A stretch of DNA of 64,000 bases from Tomitella gaofuii (GCF_014126825.1 NZ_CP059900.1:4289845-4353844); one strand, 5' to 3'. Shown: positions 50,401 to 59,357, counted from the first letter of the stretch. A program made the numbers and translations. Notes: a model not told the origin generated them from the letters alone.

Positions 50401-51285
50401 GGAGAAGGACGCCCCGTCGACGCGCCCGTCGCACGCGAGGACGGGAGGCACACCGGGGAGACGGAGCACGCGGCCCCAGCACCGGACCGTGCGGCTCCCG
50501 GACCGCATTCGGACGCACCGCACCGCACCGCCGACGAACACACCGGGCGGATACCCGCGGGGGGCGGGCAGTCGCCGCCCCGGCGCACCGCCGCGCGCCC
50601 GCGGTCCCTACTGCTCGACGACGGCCCCAAGGGGCCGTCCCGCAAGACGATGTCCACCGTGCTGGTGGCGCTCGCGGTCGCCGTGATCGCCGTCGTCATC
50701 TTCGTGATGGTGCAGGTGGGCGACGTCTTCGGCGGGGGCAGCGACGCACCGTTGACACAACAGAACATCGGCCTCAATCCGACTACGACGGCCGCGCCCA
50801 CCACCGAGCAGGCGCCCGCCCCGCCGCCACCGCCGGCGAGCGTCACCGCGAAGCCCGTCAAGATCGCCGTGTACTCGCCGCAGGGCGTCCCGGACGATCC
50901 GCGCGGCGCGCCGCTCGCCATCGACGGCGACCCGGGCACGCAGTGGTCGACGGACCAGTACTTCCAGCAGCTGCCGGCCCTCAAGAACGGCGTGGGTCTC
51001 ATGGCCGAGTTCGACAGGCCGGTCAAGGTCATGAAGGTCGGCATCGACTCGCCCACCCCGGGCACGCACGTCGAGATCCGGACCGCGCCGGGACCCAACG
51101 CGTCGATCGCGCAGACACGTCTTATCGCGTCGGCCCAGCTCGAGGGCGGGCACACCGAGATCGCGGTGGACCCGCCCACCGACCAGGCGTCCACGCACGT
51201 GCTCGTGTGGCTGACGGAGTTGGGTCCCGCGGGCTCGCGCTTCCAGTCCAAGATCACCGAGGTCCAGTTCACCGTCGCGGAATAG
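47425..51285 (+). CDS. murJ: Lipid II flippase MurJ with pseudokinase and discoidin-like domains
   Basis: 1286 residues. MVF-type flippase with 14-15 membrane segments (~45-560: STGSMAIATLISRITGFFKVLLTAAVLGP, NTLPNLVSELVLGAVLTAIVIPVLVR), which moves lipid II outward. Then a disordered linker with PDLFVPYSGFDTTTYDPLLP (~670-690), a kinase-like domain (~730-1000) lacking the HRD and DFG motifs, i.e. a pseudokinase, one membrane segment (~1080) and an extracellular F5/8-type sheet (~1130-1286). Same architecture as M. tuberculosis Rv3910 (1184 residues), whose phosphorylated pseudokinase binds FhaA. ATG 47425. Confidence 0.93.
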   Translation: MTDAHRHHDDGSDAGVRSTRGAGPDASGARSGGSRPSVLASTGSMAIATLISRITGFFKVLLTAAVLGPAMASAFTVSNTLPNLVSELVLGAVLTAIVIPVLVRAEREDADGGAAFMRRLFTVAMTIFGIATVVSVAAAPWLSQLMVGDDSEVDLGLSTAFAYLLLPQIIFYGAGGLLTAILNTRSVFKPGAWAPVVNNAVAITVLVLFAVMPGEITLNPVDMGTPKLLVLGIGTTLGVLCQAAVLVPAIRRQRIDLRPLWGIDPRLKKFAGMAVAIIVYVAISQVGMVITTRIAADADAAGPAIYNFVWLLLQVPYGILGVTLLTAVMPQLSRNAAAGDNRAVVDDLTMSTKLTMLALLPVVMFFTFDGPGIGRALFNYGAFGGDSATLLGITLSASAFTLIPYAMVLLQLRVFYAREEAWTPTFIIIGIMAVKTALSLFAPVLVAPEHVVIALGTANGLGFVAGVVVGGALLRRSLGHLNLGSILHDSMRILFASAVGVAAMLLLELLTGLHDIAGRGRGLLSVVAVSVDGVVMLTVTVLVLSRMRIPMVDQVGRSLARVLVRVLPGAVTPARLRRAAAADSAVAEGHPHDAMYGARPGQYREDFDGTRAGDGPGGALPPGDAGARDGRHLPPPGHGAIQPEDPYAGDPVRSRRPVPRGPLFSGPGQPLPDLFVPYSGFDTTTYDPLLPRVDAALRKLQVTETHAAAQRAGSGSPQRGPRLIPGAMVAGGRYRLLVRHGGTRGLHFWKALDTRLDREVALTFIDPDGVRAGADASTDADSILSRTLRLGKISAPGLARVLDVVRSVSGGIVVSEWTDGSPLSEVAATDPPPDGAARAVAVLASAAEQAHRAGAEMCIDHPDRIRITPDGAAVLAFPATLPGVDHADDVHGLGATLYALLTNEWPASKDDPAGEVGGFRTALLGAQGLPTEPHVVRTDIPFEISAVAMRAIQGNSGIRTAATVQHVLEQAANAPTPPPPGRRFARTDRGARGEGRPVDAPVAREDGRHTGETEHAAPAPDRAAPGPHSDAPHRTADEHTGRIPAGGGQSPPRRTAARPRSLLLDDGPKGPSRKTMSTVLVALAVAVIAVVIFVMVQVGDVFGGGSDAPLTQQNIGLNPTTTAAPTTEQAPAPPPPPASVTAKPVKIAVYSPQGVPDDPRGAPLAIDGDPGTQWSTDQYFQQLPALKNGVGLMAEFDRPVKVMKVGIDSPTPGTHVEIRTAPGPNASIAQTRLIASAQLEGGHTEIAVDPPTDQASTHVLVWLTELGPAGSRFQSKITEVQFTVAE

Positions 51286-51323
51286 TGACGGCAGTCTCCC
51301 GCAGAGCCCGCCGTCCGGTGCGC

Positions 51324-51329
51324 TAAAGT
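51324..51329 (+). promoter_or_regulatory. -10 box of a leaderless transcript (sigM)
   Basis: TAAAGT ends 7 nt before GTG 51337; no ribosome binding site between. Confidence 0.5.
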
Positions 51330-51336
51330 TCCGTGC

Positions 51337-51903
51337 GTGCGGACCAATGGGGGGGATCGCTCGCGGAGCGATGTGGAGCTACTCGCCGACCATGTGCGGG
51401 GTGACCGGTACGCGTTCGCGGATCTGATCGCCCGGCACCAGGACTATCTGTGGGCGGTTGCACGGCGCAATTGTCGCGATGCGGAGGACGCCGCGGACGC
51501 GGTCCAGGAGGCGCTGCTCTCCGCCCACCGGCGTGCCGGGGCGTTCCGCGGCGAGTGCGCCGTGCGCAGCTGGCTGCACAGGATCGTGGTGAACAGCTGC
51601 CTCGACCGGCTCCGCCGCAACGCCGCGCGGCCATCGGTGCCGTTCCCCGAGGGCGGCTGGGAACCGGCGGACCACCACGATGGTTTCGCCCGGGTCGACG
51701 CTGCGATGACGTTGCGCGTGGCCCTGGCCGAGTTGCCCGACGAACAGCGAATGGCCGTCTATCTGGTCGACGTGGAAGGCCGGTCGGTGGCGGACGCGGC
51801 GCAGATGCTGGGAGTCGCGCGGGGCACCGTGAAGAGCCGTTGCGCGCGTGCCCGACTCAAACTCGCCCGCACCCTCGCGGGCCTGCGCGAGCACGCCGGC
51901 TGA
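51337..51903 (+). CDS. sigM: ECF sigma factor SigM
   Basis: 188-residue extracytoplasmic-function sigma factor: region 2 (~20-90, RYAFADLIARHQDYLWAVARRNCRDAEDAADAVQEALLSAHRR) and region 4 (~125-180, LPDEQRMAVYLVDVEGRSVADAAQMLGVARGTVKSRCARARLKLA). Placed between murJ and an anti-sigma-like gene followed by trxB-trxA, exactly as Rv3911. GTG start. Confidence 0.9.
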   Translation: MRTNGGDRSRSDVELLADHVRGDRYAFADLIARHQDYLWAVARRNCRDAEDAADAVQEALLSAHRRAGAFRGECAVRSWLHRIVVNSCLDRLRRNAARPSVPFPEGGWEPADHHDGFARVDAAMTLRVALAELPDEQRMAVYLVDVEGRSVADAAQMLGVARGTVKSRCARARLKLARTLAGLREHAG

Positions 51904-52046
51904 TCGGACCGGGTGAAGCGGCCGGCCCACCCGGACCGCGCGGCCGGAACCCGCGGGCACCGGTATGCGTCCTAGAAGACAGCGGCGAAAACCCACGGGC
52001 CGCACGGATCGCACGGCAGAAGCGATGGAGAGGAGTGAGCCCCGGG

Positions 52047-53036
52047 ATGTCGACGGAGCATGCTGCGGACGCCGCACACTCGCCGCCCTTCCCGCCGGCG
52101 GTTGTCGCCGCGCTGCACGCGGACCTGTGCGAACACGACGAAGCGCCGGGCACGCGGCCTCCCGGCCCGGGGGCGGCCCCGTCCACCGCCGGCCCTGACA
52201 CTCCGGACCACCTGCGCGCGCCGCGCGAGGCGGTCCTCGCCGATCCGGACGCCGCCCGCCTCCTCGGCGACCTCGACGAGGTCCGCGCGCGACTCGCTAC
52301 CGTCATGCCCCGGACCGCAGGCCCGTCGGCCGCCGCCGAGCGCCCCGACGCCGTCGCAGCAGGCGCCGCGCCGGACGGAACAGTGCGGGACGGAGCGATG
52401 CCGGAGCTCGTCGCGGCCCGGCTACGCCGCGCCCTGGTCGCGGAGTCCGCGCCGGGGAACGCCCCGCCGGCGCCCGCCGGCGCCTGCTCAGCGGGCGATC
52501 CCGCGGCCGCACGTACCTCGGCTCCCCGTGGACGCCGGATGCTCGCCGCCGCGGCCGCTGTCGCCGCCATCGGGGCCGCCGTGGGCGGTTCCACGTTCTG
52601 GCTCACCGCCGGCTCGGACGTCTCCACCGGTGCCGTCGCAGCGCACAGCGCACCCGCCGCCGGGGCCGCCGTCCCCCGCGACATCGCCGCGGACGGACTG
52701 ACCAACGACAGCAGCGTCAATGCCCCCGCGGACCACGCGGGGGAGCGCCCTGGCGGCGCCTCCGTCGACGGCGGCGCGCTGCTGCAGATGCAGGGCAGGA
52801 CGGACCTGGGGCCGTTTGCCGACCCCGCAGTCCTCCGCCGGTGCCTGGCCGCCAACGGGCTTCCGACCGGTGCGCGGATCCTGGGGTCCGGCCCGGTGCA
52901 CGTGGACGGCCACAAGGGCACCCTGCTGCTCGTGCCCGGCCCTCGTCCTCCGATGCTGACCGGACTCGTCGTCACCGCGCAGTGCGGCGTGAACGGCGAC
53001 GGGCTGCTCTTCCGGACCGACCTCGGCGCGCCCTGA
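52047..53036 (+). CDS. Anti-sigma-M factor RsmA-like membrane protein
   Basis: 329 residues: cytoplasmic part (~1-165) with SPPFPPAVVAALHADL and MPELVAARLRRALVAE helices expected to hold SigM, one membrane segment (~168-188, RMLAAAAAVAAIGAAVGGSTFWL), and an extracytoplasmic domain with two Cys (LRRCLAANG, VTAQCGV) likely paired. Weak sequence conservation, so the call leans on position after sigM (Rv3912/rsmA). No zinc HxxxCxxC motif. GTG 52035 is an alternative start. Confidence 0.78.
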   Translation: MSTEHAADAAHSPPFPPAVVAALHADLCEHDEAPGTRPPGPGAAPSTAGPDTPDHLRAPREAVLADPDAARLLGDLDEVRARLATVMPRTAGPSAAAERPDAVAAGAAPDGTVRDGAMPELVAARLRRALVAESAPGNAPPAPAGACSAGDPAAARTSAPRGRRMLAAAAAVAAIGAAVGGSTFWLTAGSDVSTGAVAAHSAPAAGAAVPRDIAADGLTNDSSVNAPADHAGERPGGASVDGGALLQMQGRTDLGPFADPAVLRRCLAANGLPTGARILGSGPVHVDGHKGTLLLVPGPRPPMLTGLVVTAQCGVNGDGLLFRTDLGAP

Positions 53037-53056
53037 TCCTCCGCCGCACCCGGCTC

Positions 53057-53083
53057 GGGAACAACACGGATTAGTCTGGTGTT
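53057..53083 (+). promoter_or_regulatory. SigH/ECF-type promoter candidate for trxB-trxA
   Basis: GGGAACA (53057-53063) followed after 17 nt by GTT (53081-53083), the GGAAC...GTT pattern of SigH-class stress promoters, 175 nt before trxB. trxB2-trxC are SigH targets in M. tuberculosis. Confidence 0.5.
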
Positions 53084-53257
53084 GACCGGAAAGACACGCC
53101 GGACGGCGTCCCGGGCCTCCGTTGGCACAGTGCGGCCCGTGGAGCGGACCCGCGACGCGCCCGGGCTCGACGACGACACGCGATCGACTCGGCCGCCACC
53201 CCGGTCCGGGCCGCTGCGACCGCCGGCATACTCGTACCGCCCGAACGGAAGGCACGC

Positions 53258-54253
53258 ATGAGCACCTCCACAGTCCACGAACTCATCATCGTCGGCTCAG
53301 GCCCCGCCGGGTACACGGCCGGGATCTACGCCGGCCGCGCAGAGCTCGCGCCCGTCCTGTTCGAGGGCTCCCAGTTCGGCGGCGCGCTGATGACCACCAC
53401 AGACGTGGAGAACTACCCCGGTTTCGCCCAGGGCATCATGGGCCCCGAACTGATGGACCAGATGCGTGAACAGGCCATCCGGTTCGGTGCCGACGTGCGC
53501 ACCGAGGATGTCGACGCCATCGACCTGTCCGGCCCGGTGAAGACGGTCACCGTCGGCGACGAGGTCCACCGGGCGCGTGCCGTGATCCTCACGATGGGCG
53601 CAGCCGCGCGTTACCTGGGCGTTCCCGGGGAACAGGAGCTGCTCGGCCGCGGCGTCAGCTCCTGCGCCACCTGCGACGGCTTCTTCTTCAAGGAGCAGGA
53701 TATCGCCGTGATCGGCGGCGGAGACTCGGCGATGGAGGAGGCGACCTTCCTGACCAAGTTCGCCCGGTCGGTCACCATCGTGCACCGGCGCGAGGAGTTC
53801 CGTGCATCCAAGATCATGCTTGAACGCGCCCGGGCCAACGAGAAGATCCGGTTCCTCACCAACAAAGCGGTCGAGTCGGTCGTCGGCGACAATGCGGTGT
53901 CCACGCTGAACCTGCGTGACACGGTGACCGGCGAGGAGTCGACCCTCGCGGTCACCGGCATGTTCGTCGCCATCGGCCACGACCCGCGCAGCGAGCTGGT
54001 CCGCGGCCAGGTGGACACCGACGAGGACGGCTACGTGCGCGTCGCTTCGCCGATGACGTCCACGTCCGCTCCCGGGGTCTTCGCGGCCGGCGACCTTGTC
54101 GACCACACATTCCGGCAGGCGGTCACGGCCGCCGGCACCGGCTGCTCCGCCGCTATCGAGGCGGAGCGTTGGCTGGCCTCGCACCCCGCCGGCGACGACG
54201 CCGTGAAGTCCGCCAGTACGCACGCGGCGGGCCCCGTCGCCGCCACCGTCTGA
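53258..54253 (+). CDS. trxB: Thioredoxin reductase
   Basis: 331-residue FAD enzyme passing electrons from NADPH to thioredoxin. FAD loop GSGPAG (13-18), redox pair C136-A-T-C139, NADPH loop [13 protein letters not shown]-like [22 protein letters not shown] near the end. Length usual. 29 nt before trxA; the pair is an operon. Confidence 0.95.
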   Translation: MSTSTVHELIIVGSGPAGYTAGIYAGRAELAPVLFEGSQFGGALMTTTDVENYPGFAQGIMGPELMDQMREQAIRFGADVRTEDVDAIDLSGPVKTVTVGDEVHRARAVILTMGAAARYLGVPGEQELLGRGVSSCATCDGFFFKEQDIAVIGGGDSAMEEATFLTKFARSVTIVHRREEFRASKIMLERARANEKIRFLTNKAVESVVGDNAVSTLNLRDTVTGEESTLAVTGMFVAIGHDPRSELVRGQVDTDEDGYVRVASPMTSTSAPGVFAAGDLVDHTFRQAVTAAGTGCSAAIEAERWLASHPAGDDAVKSASTHAAGPVAATV

Positions 54254-54282
54254 TCCATCCGACCGAAATCCGGAGGTTCCCC

Positions 54283-54606
54283 ATGTCCTCGACGATCACC
54301 GTCACCGAAGGTTCTTTCGAGAACGACGTGCTGCAGAGCGACAAGCCTGTGCTCGTGGACTTCTGGGCCACATGGTGCGGTCCGTGCAAGATGATCGCTC
54401 CTGTCATCGAGGAGCTCGCCGCGGCGCATTCCGACAAGGTCACCTTCGCCAAGGTGGACGTGGACAAGGCGCCGGGGATCCAGCGCGACCTGCAGATCAT
54501 GTCCATCCCGACGCTGATGCTCTTTGAGGGCGGCCGGCAATCGGGCCAGCTCGTGGGCGCTCAGTCCAAGTCCAAGATCCTCGAACTGTTGTCCGGAAAG
54601 ATCTGA
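54283..54606 (+). CDS. trxA: Thioredoxin
   Basis: 107-residue thioredoxin, active site WCGPC (31-35), cis-Pro in SIPTLMLF. Reduces disulfides in the cytoplasm using TrxB. CGGAGG upstream of ATG 54283. Followed 12 nt after the stop by a strong terminator. Confidence 0.95.
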   Translation: MSSTITVTEGSFENDVLQSDKPVLVDFWATWCGPCKMIAPVIEELAAAHSDKVTFAKVDVDKAPGIQRDLQIMSIPTLMLFEGGRQSGQLVGAQSKSKILELLSGKI

Positions 54607-54617
54607 TCCGGTACACG

Positions 54618-54654
54618 TTGCGGGCCCCGGTGACATACTCGCCGGGGCCCGCAA
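54618..54654 (+). terminator. Terminator after trxA
   Basis: Perfect 13-bp stem (54618-54630 with 54642-54654) and 11-nt loop directly after trxA; followed by TCTCTC rather than a T-run. Confidence 0.8.
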
Positions 54655-54872
54655 TCTCTCGGCGCACCGGCTGCCCCGGCGCCACTGCGCGACACCCCCA
54701 CCTCGCCCGTCACACGGACGATGCCCCGCGCGGCCATTCGCACGTCGTTCTGGAAGAATGAGCGCGGAACTCGGCGATGGTCCGTGCAGCGGCCGTCGGG
54801 GCCGGCGATGCGGCCGGTGTCCGGGCCGACCAATCCAGTGAACGACGATCCCACGCGAAAGGTACGAACGGC

Positions 54873-56066
54873 ATGCACCCACTCCGCCTCGGCTCGCGCG
54901 GTGCCGCGGTGGCGGAGGTTCGTACCATCCTCACCGGTATCGGCATGCTCCGGGGCGAAGCCGCGGTGGATGCGTCCGTGCCGGTCGGCAGCGAGCAGTG
55001 GAATCGCGGCGAGCCTTTTTTCGATGAACACCTCGACCTGGTCATCCGCACCTTCCAGCAGCAACGGGGTCTGCTCGTCGACGGAGTCGTCGGGCCTGCC
55101 ACGTACCAAGCGCTGCGCGACGCTTCCTACCGCCTGGGCACCCGCACGCTGGCCTACCAGGTGGCGGCGCCGATGACCGGCGACGACGTCGCCACCCTCC
55201 AGCTGCGGCTGCAGGATCTCGGCTTCTACCGCGACCTGGTCGACGGCTACTTCGGCCGCGCCACACACGAGGCGTTGGTGTCGTACCAGAGCGAGTACGG
55301 CCTTTCCGCCGACGGTATCTGCGGGCCCGCCACCCTGCGGTCGCTGCAGTTTCTCGGCACCCGTGTCACCGGCGGGTCTCCGCACGCCTTGACGGAACGC
55401 GAGCTGGTGCGCCGCTCGGGTCCCCGCCTGGCGGGCAAGCGCATCGTGCTCGACCCGGGCCTCGGCGGCACCGAACCCGGGTTGACCGTGCCGAACCCGC
55501 ACGCGGACAACGAATCGCTCACCCAGGCGGACATCGCATGGGACATCACGACCCGCCTCGAGGGTCGCATGGCCGCCACCGGTATGGAGACCATCCTGAC
55601 CCGGGGTCGCAGGAACAGCCCCACCGTGGCCGAACGCGCGCACATCGCTAACGCCTTCGGCGCCGACCTCATGATCTCCATCCAGGCGAGCTCATCGAGC
55701 TCGCCGCACCCCAACGGTGTCGCCACCTTCCACTTCGGCAACACGCACGGGTCCACCTCGATGATCGGTTCGATCCTCAGCGGATTCATCCAGCGCGAGA
55801 TCGTGGCACGCACGGCCTTGCGCGACTGCCGCAGCCACGCCCGCACCTGGGATATCCTGCGTCTCACGCGTATGCCCGTCGCCCAGGTCGACGTGGGCTA
55901 TCTGTCGAACGCCACCGACCTCACGCTGCTGTCGAACCCGCAGACCCGGGACATCGTCGCCGAGGCGGTCCTCGTCGCCGTCAAGCGCCTCTACCTGCTG
56001 GACAAGGACGACCAGCCGACGGGCAGCTACACCTTCTCCCGCCTGCTCGCCGAGGAACAGTCCTGA
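54873..56066 (+). CDS. cwlM: CwlM, amidase-like regulator without zinc ligands
   Basis: 397 residues: two peptidoglycan-binding type 1 repeats (~10-85 and ~100-165) and an Amidase_3 fold (~190-375). The two zinc histidines of active amidases are replaced: LDPGLGG (L197 for His) and ISIQAS (Q271 for His). M. tuberculosis CwlM (Rv3915) also lacks them and acts in the cytoplasm, where its phosphorylated form stimulates MurA; no signal peptide is seen here either. The same role is inferred. ATG 54873 follows GCGAAAGG. Confidence 0.9.
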   Translation: MHPLRLGSRGAAVAEVRTILTGIGMLRGEAAVDASVPVGSEQWNRGEPFFDEHLDLVIRTFQQQRGLLVDGVVGPATYQALRDASYRLGTRTLAYQVAAPMTGDDVATLQLRLQDLGFYRDLVDGYFGRATHEALVSYQSEYGLSADGICGPATLRSLQFLGTRVTGGSPHALTERELVRRSGPRLAGKRIVLDPGLGGTEPGLTVPNPHADNESLTQADIAWDITTRLEGRMAATGMETILTRGRRNSPTVAERAHIANAFGADLMISIQASSSSSPHPNGVATFHFGNTHGSTSMIGSILSGFIQREIVARTALRDCRSHARTWDILRLTRMPVAQVDVGYLSNATDLTLLSNPQTRDIVAEAVLVAVKRLYLLDKDDQPTGSYTFSRLLAEEQS

Positions 56067-56142
56067 ACCCAGGGCGTGCAGACCGCCTGGACTAGTCGAG
56101 TCCGCGCGTCCACCGAATCAGACGGCCACCGAATCCGCGGGG

Positions 56143-56892
56143 CTATCGCATCCTGGATTCCGCCGACGCCCGGGCGGTGACCAAGGGCGAACCTCCCGCG
56201 CGCGGCGTCGACACCGCCTGATCGGTGACGAGCAGGCTCTCGAGCGCCGCTTCCACCTCGGCCTTCCATCCCAGATCGCGGCCCAGTTCCAGGCGGAACC
56301 GCGGGAACAGACTGTGGGGCGCTACCTCTTCGAATCCCCACGCGGCCAAGGATACCGCCGGAATCATGCACCGCGAGCACGTGCAATCGGGCCCGGCCGA
56401 CTCCGGTATGCCCCGCACCAGGTCGAACGGATCGAAGGCCTGGTCGCCGGGGCCCAACGTTGCGGGCGCCCGATAGCCGAACGCCTCGACCGCGCGCACA
56501 CCGCGCCGTATCAAGTCGCCCACAACGGCGTCGAGAAGAACGGCGTCCCGGCCGGGGTCCATCTCTCCCGCAGGTCCCGCCCGGCTGGTCAGCTGCGTCA
56601 ACAGGATCGCGTCCGTGCTCGCCGGCCCCGTCGGAAAGCGATGGGCGTACGGGAGGAGCGCCGGAGGGGCGTACAGCGCGTAGCCGACAGCGGCGTCCTC
56701 CTCCCATGCGATCCGTCCGCACGGGCCCCAGTCCAGCATCACCATCGAAAGCCACGCCTCCTTCTCGAAGGCTGCATCGAGGTGCGGGCCGTCGCCGGAA
56801 TCAGGGTCGACCTCCCAGAAGACGCACGATCGTCCGTGTCCCGGAAGATCGCCTATCGTCGCCAGGGTCAGGGGAGTGGTGTCCACCTCCAC
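56143..56892 (-). CDS. Conserved hypothetical protein (Rv3916c-like), GNAT-like
   Basis: 249 residues: VDTTPLTLATIGDLPGHGRSCVFWEVDP, WGPCGRIAWEEDAAVGYALYAP, and DAVVGDLIRRGVRAVEAFGY look like a degenerate acetyltransferase fold, with a Cys cluster CTCSRC at ~190. No clear acetyl-CoA loop. GTG 56892 is preferred because GGGAGG lies about 10 nt upstream and homologues begin there; the frame stays open to 56949. Between cwlM (convergent) and parB (same strand), as in mycobacteria. Confidence 0.75.
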   Translation of the reverse strand: MEVDTTPLTLATIGDLPGHGRSCVFWEVDPDSGDGPHLDAAFEKEAWLSMVMLDWGPCGRIAWEEDAAVGYALYAPPALLPYAHRFPTGPASTDAILLTQLTSRAGPAGEMDPGRDAVLLDAVVGDLIRRGVRAVEAFGYRAPATLGPGDQAFDPFDLVRGIPESAGPDCTCSRCMIPAVSLAAWGFEEVAPHSLFPRFRLELGRDLGWKAEVEAALESLLVTDQAVSTPRAGGSPLVTARASAESRMR

Positions 56893-56958
56893 TGCGCCAA
56901 TCGCCTCCCACCGCGTTCGCCCTGCCGAGGGGCACCATCTCCACACCACGCCGCCCGA

Positions 56959-56979
56959 GTTTCATCACAGTGACGAAAC
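56959..56979. promoter_or_regulatory. Palindrome between parB and the Rv3916c-like gene
   Basis: Arms of 10 bp (GTTTCATCAC and GTGACGAAAC) with one mismatch around a single central base, 67 nt upstream of GTG 56892 and 56 nt past the parB stop. It resembles two parS halves pushed apart but does not match parS. Likely an operator. Confidence 0.4.
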
Positions 56980-57034
56980 CCCGACGCATCATTGGACGAT
57001 CACATGCCGATCCGCGATCGCCCGCAAGAGCGCT

Positions 57035-58252
57035 TCAGTCGTTCTCGTGCTCCATGAGCTTGATGATGCGCTCGAGATCGTCGACGGTGCCGAACTCGAC
57101 GACAATTTTGCCCTTCTTCTTGCCCAGGCTCACGGTCACCCGCGTGTCGAAACTGTCCGAGAGCCGCTCCGCCACCTCCTGCAGCGCCGGCATCTGAATC
57201 GGCTTACGGCGGACCGGAGCCGGGGTCGGGGAGTCGCCCTCCCTGTTCGCGAGCGTCACCGCCTCCTCGGTGGCGCGCACCGACATCCCCTCGGCGATGA
57301 CACGCGCGGCGAGCGCTTCCTGCGCCTCCGCGCCCGCCTCCAGCGACAGCAACGCGCGCGCGTGTCCGGCGGACAGCACTCCGGCGGCGACGCGCCGCTG
57401 CACCGGTACCGGCAGCCGCAGCAGACGTATCGTGTTCGAGATGACCGGCCGAGAGCGCCCGATGCGCGACGCCAGTTCATCGTGCGTCACGCCGAACTCC
57501 TCCAGCAGCTGCTGGTAAGCCGATGCCTCTTCGAGTGGATTCAGCTGGACGCGGTGAATGTTCTCCAGCAGCGCGTCACGTAGGAGTGTGTCGTCCGCGT
57601 TGTTGCGCACGATCGCCGGAATCGTGGCGGTTTCCGCACGCTGACTCGCGCGCCAGCGGCGCTCGCCCATGATCAGCTGGAAACGGTCACGGGAAACCTC
57701 GCGAACGACCACCGGTTGCAGCAGTCCGAACTCGCGGATCGAGTGCACCAGCTCCGCCAGTGCCTCCTCATCGAAGACCTGACGCGGCTGCTTGGGGTTC
57801 GGCTCGATCTGTTCGAGCGGAATCTCTCGATACTCCGCACCGATGTCCGCGGGTCCACCCGCGCCGGTATCGGAGTCCGTGCGGGCCGCGTTCGCGTCAC
57901 TACGCCCCGCAGACGCGGGCGCCTGCTCTCCAATGTTCCGACTCGCCACTGCATCGCGTCGTGCAGCGCCGCCCTCATCGGAGTCGTCCTGCGCGGACTC
58001 GTTCTTTGTGGAGGCGGTCTTCGTGCCGGTCGGCGCCGCACCCGACGCGTCACCGTCAACACGTACTTCCTCGGGGGAGTCGACCGACGAGTCCTCGTCC
58101 TTCTCGGGCCCCGCCGGCGCACCGATGATCTTCGAATCGGGGCCGAACACCACGTCCGCCGCGGCGGCGCCGAGTCGCGGACCCTCTGTCGGTCCGGTGG
58201 GGATCAACGCGGCCAGCCCTCGCCCCAGGCCGCCCTTACGTGTCTGACTCAT
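57035..58252 (-). CDS. parB: Chromosome partitioning protein ParB
   Basis: 405 residues that bind and spread from parS sites using CTP. N-terminal ParA-binding segment ([15 protein letters not shown]), long acidic linker (~35-150), CTPase/ParB-N domain ([49 protein letters not shown]), helix-turn-helix (~250-290, [17 protein letters not shown]) and C-terminal dimer domain. ATG 58252, 1 nt after parA. The linker is longer than usual. Confidence 0.94.
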   Translation of the reverse strand: MSQTRKGGLGRGLAALIPTGPTEGPRLGAAAADVVFGPDSKIIGAPAGPEKDEDSSVDSPEEVRVDGDASGAAPTGTKTASTKNESAQDDSDEGGAARRDAVASRNIGEQAPASAGRSDANAARTDSDTGAGGPADIGAEYREIPLEQIEPNPKQPRQVFDEEALAELVHSIREFGLLQPVVVREVSRDRFQLIMGERRWRASQRAETATIPAIVRNNADDTLLRDALLENIHRVQLNPLEEASAYQQLLEEFGVTHDELASRIGRSRPVISNTIRLLRLPVPVQRRVAAGVLSAGHARALLSLEAGAEAQEALAARVIAEGMSVRATEEAVTLANREGDSPTPAPVRRKPIQMPALQEVAERLSDSFDTRVTVSLGKKKGKIVVEFGTVDDLERIIKLMEHEND

Positions 58253-58253
58253 C

Positions 58254-59123
58254 TCATCGCTCCCGCACCTTGACCGTGGCTGCCCCACGCTCCGCTATTT
58301 CCTTCCCGGCATCCAGGTAGCTCATCGCACCCCTCGAGGCCGGGTCGTACTCCAACACCGTCAAACCATAGCCCGGCGCCTCGGACACCTTCACGCTTCG
58401 GGGGATGATCGTCCTGAGCACCACCGCACCAAAGTGATTGCGCACCTCGTCCGCCACCTGCCCGGCCAGCTTCGTCCTGCCGTCGTACATCGTCAGCAGG
58501 ATTGTCGAGACATGGAGCGAGGGATTGAGGTGCGCCTGCACGAGCTCGATGTTGCGAAGAAGCTGTCCAACGCCTTCGAGGGCGTAGTACTCGCATTGGA
58601 TCGGCAGCAGCACCTCGCGCGCCGCCACCAATGCGTTCACCGTGAGCAGGCCGAGCGATGGCGGGCAGTCGATGAGTACGTAGTCGATGTTGTGCTGATC
58701 GAGTGCCGTGTGGTCGATCGCATTCTTCAACCTGCCCTCGCGCGCAACCATCGAGACGAGCTCGATCTCGGCACCGGCGAGATCGATGGTGGCCGGCACG
58801 CAATAGAGATTCTCGTTGTGCGGGCTCTGATGGATCGCCTCGGCCATATCGACCTCGCCGATGAGCAGCTCGTACGACGAAGCCACTCCAGATCGGTGGT
58901 CGATGCCGAGCGCAGTACTTGCATTGCCTTGGGGGTCGAGGTCGATGACGAGAACCGACAACCCGTGTGCGGCGAGCGCCGCTGCAAGGTTGACCGCGGT
59001 GGTGGTCTTGCCGACGCCGCCCTTCTGGTTCGCGATCGTGATCACACGCCGCGCCTCCGGCCGAGGGAGCGCCTCAAGCGCCGGCTGCGCGTTCTGCACT
59101 TCTTCAGCAGTGTCGTTAGTCAT
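58254..59123 (-). CDS. parA: Chromosome partitioning ATPase ParA
   Basis: 289-residue Walker ATPase; deviant Walker A KGGVGKTT (34-41), DLDPQGNAS, and [10 protein letters not shown]. Moves ParB-parS complexes. Forms an operon with parB. Two parS sites lie directly upstream of it (59174-59236). Confidence 0.94.
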   Translation of the reverse strand: MTNDTAEEVQNAQPALEALPRPEARRVITIANQKGGVGKTTTAVNLAAALAAHGLSVLVIDLDPQGNASTALGIDHRSGVASSYELLIGEVDMAEAIHQSPHNENLYCVPATIDLAGAEIELVSMVAREGRLKNAIDHTALDQHNIDYVLIDCPPSLGLLTVNALVAAREVLLPIQCEYYALEGVGQLLRNIELVQAHLNPSLHVSTILLTMYDGRTKLAGQVADEVRNHFGAVVLRTIIPRSVKVSEAPGYGLTVLEYDPASRGAMSYLDAGKEIAERGAATVKVRER

Positions 59124-59173
59124 GCCACCGTCCGTTGGAGTCGTCAGCCTGTAGTTCGTTCGCGCAAGGGGAG

Positions 59174-59189
59174 TGTTTCACGTGAAACG
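59174..59189. promoter_or_regulatory. parS: parS site 3
   Basis: TGTTTCACGTGAAACG, 15 of 16 matches to the ParB consensus, in the rsmG-parA gap. Confidence 0.92.
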
Positions 59190-59220
59190 CGGCGAACGCA
59201 CGGTCCAAACCACGGTCCGT

Positions 59221-59236
59221 CGTTTCACGTGAAACG
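59221..59236. promoter_or_regulatory. parS: parS site 4
   Basis: CGTTTCACGTGAAACG, a perfect palindrome with 14 of 16 matches, 47 bp from site 3. Confidence 0.92.
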
Positions 59237-59357
59237 GCGACTTCGCGGGAACCAGTGCAGCCGCGCTGCGTAGGCGCTCGGTGGTCCACGACGGAGTCAC
59301 GAGGATGGGACGACGCAAGAATCACCTGCATGGACCTCGTTGTTCGCGCGGGGCGCA

